A stretch of DNA of 5,420 nt from JAFAVZ01 sp036009105 (lineage in GTDB: Bacteria > Acidobacteriota > Thermoanaerobaculia > Gp7-AA8), in assembly GCA_036009105.1 (NCBI GenBank), contig DASYMJ010000289.1:1-5420 (forward strand), read 5' to 3'. Below, one piece after another: positions 1-5,241 of the stretch (the first letter of the stretch is position 1; each line of letters starts with the position of its first letter). The translations under genes and the position numbers were made by a program. The notes under the pieces were generated by a model. It saw nothing but the letters and a program-made list of their open reading frames with translations, had not been told where the DNA came from and ran no database searches.

Positions 1-170
1 CGGATCTCCTCGCGGCGGGACATCAGCGCGTCGTGCAGCCGGCGGATCCTGGCGATGCGCTCCGCGGCCGTCGTCGCGCCGACCGCCGACCGCCGGCTCT
101 GCTGCGCGTCATAGATGCGGTCGATCTCGTCCAGCGCGGGCGCACGGACAAAGGCGGGGGCGAGAGTCAC
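1..170 (-). CDS. Aldehyde dehydrogenase family protein, N-terminal fragment (3' part outside window)
   Basis: This is the first 56 codons of a gene that runs off the left edge of the window. The translation begins VTLAPAFVRAP and continues with LDEIDRIYDAQ and AAERIARIRRLHDAL, then SRREEIR. This layout is what I know from the N-terminus of NAD(P)-dependent aldehyde dehydrogenases of the long-chain and coniferyl aldehyde type: a helix with an AQ pair, then an ERI..L..L..AL...EEI helix before the Rossmann domain. The cofactor site and catalytic Cys lie outside the window, so the assignment rests on this short stretch. GTG at 168-170 is the only reasonable start after the in-frame TAG at 198-200, and no clear Shine-Dalgarno sequence precedes it. 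The 27-base gap to the upstream secreted-protein gene, with no terminator, suggests co-transcription. Another family with a similar N-terminal helix cannot be excluded. Confidence 0.6.
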   Translation of the reverse strand, partial: MTLAPAFVRAPALDEIDRIYDAQQSRRSAVGATTAAERIARIRRLHDALMSRREEI

Positions 171-197
171 GGTGGGAGTGTAGACCGACCAGTGCCT

Positions 198-956
198 CTA
201 CGGAAACACGATCTCGCTCACGTTCGCCAGGCTCACGCTCACCGGCTGCGCGGTCCCGTGGTCCCGGCCGATGACCGCCATCTCGTAGCCCGCGCAGCTG
301 TCGGTGAACGAGGCCTGCAGGCGCTCGCCGCTCTTCATCTCCACCGTCACGGCCAGCACCTCGCCGAGGGTGCAACAGGCGGAGTTGCGGACGCGGACGG
401 CCGGGCCGACGATGCGCGCGAACTCGCCCCGGTCGGGCGTGTACGGCGCGCCGTCCGTGCGGCAGAGGCTGGCGGACTCGCTCGTCACCGGGCTGGCGAA
501 GGGGAGCACATAGCCGAAGAGGAACGTCTCCGGATCGATGTTGCTCGCCGTGCCGTTCGTCTGGCGGACGGTGATGGTCGGCTTCGGGGTGAGGGTGAAC
601 GGCACGGGGGGCGAGGGGATGGCGGGAGAGACGATGACGCCGCTGCTGTTGTCGATCACCTGCACGGTCTGGGTCGCCGGCTCGTAGCCGCTGCGGTGGA
701 TGATGAGCGTGGCGTTGCGGTTGGCGGGCAGGCTCATGGTGAAGTAACCGGCCACGTCCGTGACCACGTTGCGATTGCCGTTCGTCACCTCGGCCGCCAC
801 CACCGGCGTGCCGGTCAGGCCGTCCATGATCCGGCCGAAGAAGAGGATTTCGGTGAGCGGCTGCACCGCGCGCACCTTGTTCGAGGCCGCCTCGGGGGCG
901 GCCACGGCGGGCGATGCGAGCGTCAAAATGAGGAGCAGGGTGGCCGGGTATCGCAT
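198..956 (-). CDS. Secreted protein with carboxypeptidase-regulatory-like domain
   Basis: This is a 252-residue exported protein of unknown function. Residues 1-20 are a clear signal peptide: MRYP, a hydrophobic stretch, and a probable cleavage site after AVAA. Residues of about 37-101 look like a CarboxypepD_reg beta-sandwich: GRIMDGLTGTPV, then TDVAGYFTMSLP and HRSGYEPATQTVQV. That domain usually acts as a structural or binding module in secreted proteins. A Pro-rich linker (about 110-127) leads to a C-terminal module (about 135-252) with four cysteines at 165, 194, 195 and 221, which I do not recognise; disulfides are plausible after export. An upstream in-frame ATG at 987-989 is possible, but the ATG at 954-956 has a good GGAGA ribosome site five bases away and directly precedes the signal peptide. 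The gene is divergent from the M2 peptidase and is followed closely by the aldehyde dehydrogenase. No enzymatic motif is visible. Confidence 0.85.
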   Translation of the reverse strand: MRYPATLLLILTLASPAVAAPEAASNKVRAVQPLTEILFFGRIMDGLTGTPVVAAEVTNGNRNVVTDVAGYFTMSLPANRNATLIIHRSGYEPATQTVQVIDNSSGVIVSPAIPSPPVPFTLTPKPTITVRQTNGTASNIDPETFLFGYVLPFASPVTSESASLCRTDGAPYTPDRGEFARIVGPAVRVRNSACCTLGEVLAVTVEMKSGERLQASFTDSCAGYEMAVIGRDHGTAQPVSVSLANVSEIVFP

Positions 957-961
957 TCGGG

Positions 962-966
962 TCTCC
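962..966 (-). promoter_or_regulatory. Ribosome binding site of the secreted-protein gene
   Basis: On the minus strand the sequence reads GGAGA, then five bases, then ATG. This decides the start at 956 rather than the in-frame ATG at 989, which would add 11 residues before the signal peptide. Confidence 0.7.
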
Positions 967-1002
967 AGATGATACGGGGGAAAGGACAACTTCGTCTGCC
1001 GC

Positions 1003-1024
1003 TATACTCCCGCCGCCGCGGGAG
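1003..1024 (+). promoter_or_regulatory. Possible M2 peptidase promoter -10 with overlapping inverted repeat
   Basis: The divergent gap between 956 and 1058 must hold promoters for both flanking genes. TATACT at 1003-1008 is a good -10 match and stands out in this GC-rich sequence. I see no convincing -35 element at 16-18 bases. A perfect inverted repeat overlaps the right end of the -10: CTCCCGC (1007-1013), loop CGCC, GCGGGAG (1018-1024). On the opposite strand the same site reads AGTATAGC, so a weak -10 for the secreted gene is also possible. The repeat could be a repressor site or an RNA stem. The evidence is pattern only. Confidence 0.3.
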
Positions 1025-1046
1025 GAGAAGACGCGGCAATCGAAAC

Positions 1047-1056
1047 AGGAAGGTGA
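1047..1056 (+). promoter_or_regulatory. Ribosome binding site of the M2 peptidase gene
   Basis: AGGAAGGTGA lies directly before the ATG at 1058. AGGA is seven bases from the start and AGGTGA ends two bases from it. This supports the ATG at 1058 over the second Met (residue 8). Confidence 0.75.
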
Positions 1057-1057
1057 C

Positions 1058-2947
1058 ATGCGTCCTTCACGACTCCGGATGATCCTCGCGGCCTCCATTT
1101 TCCTGATCAGCGCACCGCTCATGGCGAAGGAACCGATGCAGCAGACCAACCCGACCCCGACCATCGACGAGGCCACGCGCTTCGTCAACGACGCCGAGAC
1201 GCGCCTGGCGGAGATGAACGTGGAGGCGCAGCGCGCTTCCTGGGTGGCGGAAAACTTCATCACCTCCGACACCCAGATCATCTCCGCCAAAGCGAACGAG
1301 CAGCAGATCGCCCTCGGCGTCGATCTGGCCAAGCAGGCCGCCCGCTTCGACAGCGTCCCCAACCTCCCCTACGACGTCCGCCGCAAGCTCGACCTCATCA
1401 AGCTGGCCCTGACCACGCCCGGCCCGAGCGACCCGGCGCGCACCGCCGAGATGGCGCGCATCGCGGCGGAGATGGATGCCCTGTACGGCGCCGGCAAGTA
1501 CAAGGACCGGGACGGCAAGACGGTCGACATCGGCGAGACGACGCGCATCATGCGCTCCAGCCGCAACCCGCAGCAGCTGCTCGAGGCGTGGGCCGGCTGG
1601 CACACCATCGCCCGCCCCATGAAGCAGGACTACTCCCGCTTCGTGGAGCTGACCAACGAAGGGGCGCGCGAGCTCGGCTACAAGGACGCGGGCGCGATGT
1701 GGCGCGCCAAGTACGACATGCCGCCCGACGCGTTCGCGGGCGAGATGGACCGCCTGTGGGGCCAGGTCAAGCCGCTCTACGACTCCCTCCACTGCTACGT
1801 GCGCTGGAACCTGACCAGGCAGTACGGCGAGAAGATCGTGCCGCCGGGCAAGCCGATCCCGGCCCACCTGCTGGGGAACATCTGGGCCCAGGAGTGGGGC
1901 AACATCTACGACATCGTCGAGCCGAAGGGGACGAGCCGCGGCTTCGACCTGACCGAGATCCTGAAGGCGAAGAAAGACCTCGACGAGGTCGGCATGGTCA
2001 AGATCGGCGAGCACTTCTTCACCTCCCTCGGCTTCGCGCCGCTGCCCCAGACGTTCTGGGAGCGCTCCCTCTTCGTGAAGCCGCGCGACCGGGACGTGGT
2101 CTGCCACGCCAGCGCCTGGGACATCGACGACAAGGACGACTTGCGCGTGAAGCTGTGCATCGAGAAGACGGCCGACGACTTCACGACCATCCATCACGAG
2201 CTCGGTCACAATTTCTACCAGCGCGCGTACAACACGCAGCCGTATCTCTACAAGAACTCGGCGAACGACGGCTTCCACGAGGCGGTGGGCGACACCATCG
2301 CCCTCTCCGTCACCCCGGCGTACCTGGTGAAGATCGGGATGCTGGACAAGGAGCCGCCCCCCTCCTCGGACATCCCGCTCCTGCTGCGCGACGCGCTGGA
2401 CAAGGTGGCGTTCCTCCCCTTCGGCATCATGATCGACAAGTGGCGCTGGAAGGTCTTCTCCGGCGAGGTCAAGCCGAAGGACTACAACGACGCGTGGTGG
2501 GCCCTGCGCCTGCAATACCAGGGCATCGCGCCGGCGCTGCCGCGCGGCCAGTCGGAGTTCGACGCCGGCGCGAAGTACCACATCGCGGCGAACGTGCCGT
2601 ATGCGCGCTACTTCCTGGCGCGCATCCTCCAGTTCCAGTTCCATCGCGCGCTCTGCCAGGCGGCCGGCCAGACCGGGCCGCTCAACCGCTGCTCGATCTA
2701 CGGCGACAAGGCGGCCGGCGAGCGCCTGAACAAGATGCTGGCCATGGGCCAGAGCCGGCCGTGGCCGGAAGCGCTCCAGGCGCTGAGCGGCCAGCGGCAG
2801 ATGGATGCCACGGCGATGCTCGACTACTTCGCGCCGCTCAAGCTGTGGCTGGACCAGCAGAACCAGGGACAGACCTGCGGCTGGTCGGCACGGCAGACGG
2901 CGTCGGTTGGCCAAGCCTCGGCTACCGTTCGCGCAGGGAAGGACTAG
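1058..2947 (+). CDS. Secreted peptidase family M2 (ACE-like peptidyl-dipeptidase A)
   Basis: This is a 629-residue zinc metallopeptidase expected to release dipeptides from peptide C-termini outside the cytoplasm. Residues 1-23 form a signal peptide with probable cleavage after LMA; no lipobox Cys is present. The zinc site is HELGH at 380-384 (catalytic Glu381), with the third ligand Glu408 in GFHEAVGD, 24 residues after His384 as in human ACE. Other ACE active-site residues are conserved: His350 (ACE His353), Lys506 and His508 in AGAKYH (Lys511, His513), Tyr515 and Tyr518 in YARYF (Tyr520, Tyr523), and Gln278 in WAQEW (Gln281). The chloride ligands Arg216, Trp480, Arg484 and Arg517 are also present. 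Cys349/Cys367 and Cys533/Cys545 match two conserved ACE disulfides; the third ACE disulfide is absent. The length equals one ACE domain with no C-terminal membrane anchor. It is probably transcribed alone and converges on the DinB-like gene, overlapping it by four bases. Confidence 0.96.
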   Translation: MRPSRLRMILAASIFLISAPLMAKEPMQQTNPTPTIDEATRFVNDAETRLAEMNVEAQRASWVAENFITSDTQIISAKANEQQIALGVDLAKQAARFDSVPNLPYDVRRKLDLIKLALTTPGPSDPARTAEMARIAAEMDALYGAGKYKDRDGKTVDIGETTRIMRSSRNPQQLLEAWAGWHTIARPMKQDYSRFVELTNEGARELGYKDAGAMWRAKYDMPPDAFAGEMDRLWGQVKPLYDSLHCYVRWNLTRQYGEKIVPPGKPIPAHLLGNIWAQEWGNIYDIVEPKGTSRGFDLTEILKAKKDLDEVGMVKIGEHFFTSLGFAPLPQTFWERSLFVKPRDRDVVCHASAWDIDDKDDLRVKLCIEKTADDFTTIHHELGHNFYQRAYNTQPYLYKNSANDGFHEAVGDTIALSVTPAYLVKIGMLDKEPPPSSDIPLLLRDALDKVAFLPFGIMIDKWRWKVFSGEVKPKDYNDAWWALRLQYQGIAPALPRGQSEFDAGAKYHIAANVPYARYFLARILQFQFHRALCQAAGQTGPLNRCSIYGDKAAGERLNKMLAMGQSRPWPEALQALSGQRQMDATAMLDYFAPLKLWLDQQNQGQTCGWSARQTASVGQASATVRAGKD

Positions 2948-3462
2948 CGGCGCAGGTACTTCGAAGTGAGCGTTCTGAGGTGATGCAGTTCGTGGCCTGC
3001 GACGTGAAACGCCAGGCCACGAACTGATGTCTCGTAGTCGTTGACGATTCCCGTCCTCTTCCACTCCTCTTCGGTGAGCCCGTCGAAAAACGTGATGCTC
3101 GCCGCGCGTACGGAGCGGTACTCCTCGATGAGCGACTGCAGGCCGCGCGCTTCGAAGTTCGTGGCGGCGACGTACTCTTTCTCCTCGAAGCCGGGCAGCG
3201 GGCGTTTGTCCGCGCGGGCTACGCATAAGGCGCGATAGGCGAAGATGCGCTCGTCGTCGATGAGGTGGCCCACCACTTCCTTCAGCGTCCACTTGCCGGG
3301 CGCGTAGGTCAGACCGTCGACCGCACCCATGGACGAGAGCAGCGCCACCACCTGCTCGCCTTGGGAGGTGAGCGCGGCGACGGCATCGTCGCCGGCGACG
3401 TAATCGATGTCGCTCTGCGCGTAGTCGGCGTACTCGCCGCGTTCAGGCCGTCCGGAGCTCAT
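2944..3462 (-). CDS. DinB-like (DinB/YfiT superfamily) metalloprotein
   Basis: This is a 172-residue cytoplasmic protein with the DinB four-helix-bundle pattern. PGKWTLKEVVGHLIDDER (about 55-72) is the characteristic first metal-site helix, with His66. FHVAGHELHHL (152-162) supplies the H-x3-H pair, His153 and His157. Together these form the usual three-His site for a divalent metal. Family members include thiol-dependent transferases such as bacillithiol or mycothiol S-transferases and maleylpyruvate isomerase, but most are uncharacterised, and the substrate here cannot be told. Length is normal for the family. The ATG at 3462 is the only good start, because TGA lies in frame four codons upstream. 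No Shine-Dalgarno sequence is visible, and the start sits inside the 3' extension of the membrane protein frame, so translational coupling is likely. Its stop codon shares CTAG with the M2 stop. Confidence 0.92.
   Translation of the reverse strand: MSSGRPERGEYADYAQSDIDYVAGDDAVAALTSQGEQVVALLSSMGAVDGLTYAPGKWTLKEVVGHLIDDERIFAYRALCVARADKRPLPGFEEKEYVAATNFEARGLQSLIEEYRSVRAASITFFDGLTEEEWKRTGIVNDYETSVRGLAFHVAGHELHHLRTLTSKYLRR
2986..3026. repeat. Perfect 14-bp inverted repeat inside the DinB-like gene; possible transcript-end hairpin
   Basis: CAGTTCGTGGCCTG (2986-2999) is exactly complementary to CAGGCCACGAACTG (3013-3026), with a 13-base loop. It begins 38 bases after the M2 stop codon and near the 3' end of the DinB-like gene, so it would form in both convergent transcripts. 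Neither side is followed by a T run, so it is not a standard intrinsic terminator. It could mark or stabilise the 3' ends. A separate 10-bp palindrome, ACTTCGAAGT, lies at 2958-2967. Confidence 0.55.
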
Positions 3463-3526
3463 AGCGGGTCAGCAGCAATCCGAGGATGAAGACGAGACAG
3501 CCGGCGAAGGCCGGCGCGAGGTGCTA
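3443..3526 (-). pseudogene. In-frame TAG and detached last helix of the membrane protein
   Basis: After the TAG at 3524-3526, the membrane protein frame stays open for 26 codons and ends at a TGA (3443-3445). The peptide starts HLAPAFAGC, continues with VFILGLLLTR and ends YELRTA. It is a hydrophobic helix followed by a basic end, and it aligns with the last helix of the protein's own first half (HGAVTLALLP, then FGLALFLTRR). The TAG aligns with Trp129 (TGG) of the first half. I take this segment to be the original C-terminus, cut off by a nonsense change or by a sequence error, or reached by readthrough. It overlaps the DinB-like start by 20 bases, as operon genes often do. Confidence 0.75.
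3500..3515 (-). repeat. Short stem-loop eight bases after the in-frame TAG
   Basis: GCCGGC, loop CTTC, GCCGGC on the minus strand forms a perfect 6-bp stem, starting eight bases downstream of the TAG at 3524-3526. Stop-codon readthrough elements often place structure at about this distance, but GC-rich coding DNA makes such stems by chance. Confidence 0.3.
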
Positions 3527-4369
3527 GACGTTGTTATAGCCGATCACCGGATGGACGCCAATCGCGGTGACGAAGCCGGCCACCCCGGCCGCGACCAGCG
3601 CCTGGATCAGGTTGCGCGAGGGGCGGCCGAAGAGCACGGCCAGGAACATGGCCACGCCGCAGGAGACGAGCGCGCCGCCGAAGCCGGCCCGGTCGTGCGC
3701 GATGAGCGGCACGAGCCGCGCGTTGTAAGCCTGCAGCTCGGCCGGCGTCACGCGCATGAACTCGATGTCCTGCGGCACGAACACCGCCGTCATGCCGACG
3801 GTCATGATGGTCAGGCCGGCCGCGATCATGCCCGCCGTGGCGCAGAGAAGCAGGATGCGGGCGATGCCGGCGCGGGAGCGGAAGTCGAGAGGCAGCGGGC
3901 GCACCTCATCCCGTTTCAGCCGGCGGGTGAGGAAGAGGGCGAGGCCGAAGAGCGGCAGCAGGGCCAGGGTGACCGCGCCGTGCCAGGTGTCGAGGTAGCC
4001 GTAGCCGAGGTAGGCCAGGAAGCTGAGGAAGCCGGAACCGCCGCTGGCCGCCACCGCCCACCACGCCCACGACTCGCCGCGGCGCAGGGGGAACTCGGCC
4101 AGCCAGAGGTACATGATGCCGATGGCGATGAGCACGCCGCCGAACGAGACGCGGTCATGCATCATGAAGTGGACGACGCGGCAGCCGTGCAATGCGCAGA
4201 GCTGGCGCGCCGTGATGCCGAGGTAGTCGGTGTCGTGCGGCAGGAACTGGCCGGTGCAGGCTTGGAAGAGGGCGAACGCGCCGGAGCCGATGAGCGCCAG
4301 CGCGGTGAGCTTGATGAGCGAACGGCCGTCGCCCAGCAGCGTCTCGAAGAAGCCTTCCTGCTCTTGCAT
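3524..4369 (-). CDS. Multi-pass membrane protein with two homologous halves, ended early by TAG
   Basis: This is a 281-residue integral membrane protein that I cannot assign to a named family. Hydrophobic segments lie at about 20-37, 74-91, 102-121, 131-148, 169-196, 228-247 and 254-272. The protein is a tandem duplication. FLPHDTDYLGIT (42-53) matches FVPQDIEFMRVT (197-208). HDRVSFGGVL (71-80) matches HDRAGFGGAL (225-234). GYLDTWH (124-130) matches GYNNV at 277-281 followed by the stop and then His. The offset stays at 153-155 residues. The two HDR..FGG motifs, each before a helix, look like the functional core. The ATG overlaps the desaturase stop as TGATG, so the two are translationally coupled and probably act together at the membrane. 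As annotated it lacks the eighth helix, which is encoded just after the TAG. Possible roles include a partner of the desaturase, but nothing in the sequence proves this. Confidence 0.85.
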   Translation of the reverse strand: MQEQEGFFETLLGDGRSLIKLTALALIGSGAFALFQACTGQFLPHDTDYLGITARQLCALHGCRVVHFMMHDRVSFGGVLIAIGIMYLWLAEFPLRRGESWAWWAVAASGGSGFLSFLAYLGYGYLDTWHGAVTLALLPLFGLALFLTRRLKRDEVRPLPLDFRSRAGIARILLLCATAGMIAAGLTIMTVGMTAVFVPQDIEFMRVTPAELQAYNARLVPLIAHDRAGFGGALVSCGVAMFLAVLFGRPSRNLIQALVAAGVAGFVTAIGVHPVIGYNNV

Positions 4370-5157
4370 CAGAACGCCAACCGCCTCGCCGGAACGTGGA
4401 AATGTGCAAAGTGCGGATCGAGCCGCCGGGCCAGCTCCGGCCAGTTGTGATGCGGCACCTGCGGATAGAGATGGTGCTCGAGGTGGTAGAGGTGCTCCAG
4501 GGCCAGCCAGGCGAGCGCGCGTCCGCGGAAGAGGCGCGTCTGGGACAGCGCATCGGCGCCGTGCGCGTCGTGCGGGATGTAGGAGGTGATGAAGGGAAAC
4601 GTCCAGCTGCCGCCGATCATCAGCAGGACGTAGACGGCGGCGGGCGTCCAGAAGGCGCTCATCGCGATGAGCATCAGCACCGCCAGCCCCTCGGCCACAA
4701 CCCAGGGGCGATGCGGCCCCGGCTTGCGCAGGGCGAAGATCCAGAGGCGCGGCTGCAGGGTCAGGCCGTCCAGGAGCGCGCGCCACCAGCTCATGGCCGC
4801 GGCGGCGCCTTCCAGGTCGTCCGGCGAGGGGAAGCGCGCGTGGTGATGGAGGTGCACCACGCGGTAGGCGTGCCCGCTGCGGATGGCCAGCAGCTCGATC
4901 GCGGTGAGCAGCGGCTCGTTGAGCCAGCGGGGCAGGCCGAGGTTGCGGTGGACCAGGTCGTGGGAGATGGAGCCGTAGGTGAGGAAGGTCAGCAGCATGG
5001 TGCAGACCACCGCCCCGATCCACTGCCCGCTGACGGCCAGGGCGAAGAAGAGCAGCACCAGGATGAATGGCGCGAGGAGGGAGACGGCGCGGCGCCAGAT
5101 GGGCACGCGGAGCAGGTCGCGCCCGAGGTCTTCGACGGTGGGGAGCTGCGGCCTCAT
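4369..5157 (-). CDS. Membrane fatty acid desaturase family protein (di-iron, three histidine boxes)
   Basis: This is a 262-residue membrane-bound di-iron enzyme. The histidine boxes, numbered from the ATG at 5157, are HDLVH at 66-70, HLHHH at 102-106 and HLEHH at 225-229. Further His residues lie in IPHDAHG (194-200). Hydrophobic spans at about 25-45 and 46-62, and two more at about 155-190, give the usual desaturase topology with the His boxes on the cytoplasmic side. The family uses O2 and an electron donor to desaturate acyl chains. The short length and the ending EHLYHLEHHLYPQVP also resemble carotenoid hydroxylases and ketolases, so the substrate is open. No carotenoid gene is nearby. 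A longer form from TTG at 5184 would begin within the csp terminator and is unlikely. No Shine-Dalgarno sequence precedes the ATG. The stop TGA overlaps the start of the next gene by one base. Confidence 0.92.
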   Translation of the reverse strand: MRPQLPTVEDLGRDLLRVPIWRRAVSLLAPFILVLLFFALAVSGQWIGAVVCTMLLTFLTYGSISHDLVHRNLGLPRWLNEPLLTAIELLAIRSGHAYRVVHLHHHARFPSPDDLEGAAAAMSWWRALLDGLTLQPRLWIFALRKPGPHRPWVVAEGLAVLMLIAMSAFWTPAAVYVLLMIGGSWTFPFITSYIPHDAHGADALSQTRLFRGRALAWLALEHLYHLEHHLYPQVPHHNWPELARRLDPHFAHFHVPARRLAF

Positions 5158-5170
5158 GGGGATGCCGTCG

Positions 5171-5176
5171 ATTCTA
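5171..5176 (-). promoter_or_regulatory. Possible -10 element for the desaturase gene
   Basis: TAGAAT on the minus strand matches the -10 consensus at five of six bases and lies 13 bases before the ATG at 5157. A start site from it would leave a leader of only several bases, which would fit the missing Shine-Dalgarno sequence. No good -35 is visible, since the region upstream is the terminator hairpin. The alternative is readthrough from csp. Confidence 0.25.
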
Positions 5177-5182
5177 GTCCCC

Positions 5183-5216
5183 AAAAACGAAACGGGACAG
5201 CACTTGCTGTCCCGTT
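5183..5216 (-). terminator. Intrinsic terminator of the cold shock gene
   Basis: On the minus strand AACGGGACAGCA, then AG, then TGCTGTCCCGTT forms a perfect 12-bp inverted repeat (in practice about 11 pairs with a four-base loop). It is followed by TCG and five T. It lies 25 bases after the csp stop, and the desaturase gene begins 25 bases beyond it. Any csp-desaturase cotranscription would need to pass this structure. Confidence 0.9.
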
Positions 5217-5241
5217 CGGTTGCTGCGGTTGCGTCGCTGTC

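Noticed and set aside
33..1082. Plus-strand open frame of 349 codons over the secreted-protein gene
   Set aside because: It is the complement of a gene with a signal peptide, ribosome site and domain; its own translation is low-complexity Arg/His/Gly-rich.
109..1362. Minus-strand open frame of 417 codons spanning the secreted-protein gene and the start of M2
   Set aside because: It crosses the divergent promoter region and overlaps two well-supported genes in the wrong frame.
1588..3027. Plus-strand open frame of 479 codons within the M2 gene
   Set aside because: It is the shifted frame of the M2 gene, with an Arg/Pro/Ala-rich translation and no domain.
1067..3292. Very long minus-strand open frame (741 codons) opposite the M2 peptidase gene
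   Set aside because: It is antisense to the clear M2 coding sequence and rich in Arg, Ala, Gly, Val and Leu without any motif. Long antisense frames are expected in GC-rich genes.
3500..3515. The GCCGGC stem as a transcription terminator after the membrane protein
   Set aside because: It has no T run, and the DinB-like gene starts right after it with signs of coupling.
3524..3526. Genome-wide use of TAG as a sense codon
   Set aside because: Three other genes here end naturally with TAG (secreted protein, M2 peptidase, DinB-like), so general reassignment is unlikely.
3521..4450. Plus-strand open frame of 309 codons opposite the membrane protein
   Set aside because: Its composition (Glu, Ala, Arg, Gly) mirrors the hydrophobic helices on the other strand; no motif.
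4370..5023. Extension of the membrane protein frame upstream of 4369, through the desaturase gene
   Set aside because: This part is the shifted frame of the desaturase gene and is Arg/Pro/Ala-rich. The membrane protein begins at the ATG coupled to the desaturase stop.
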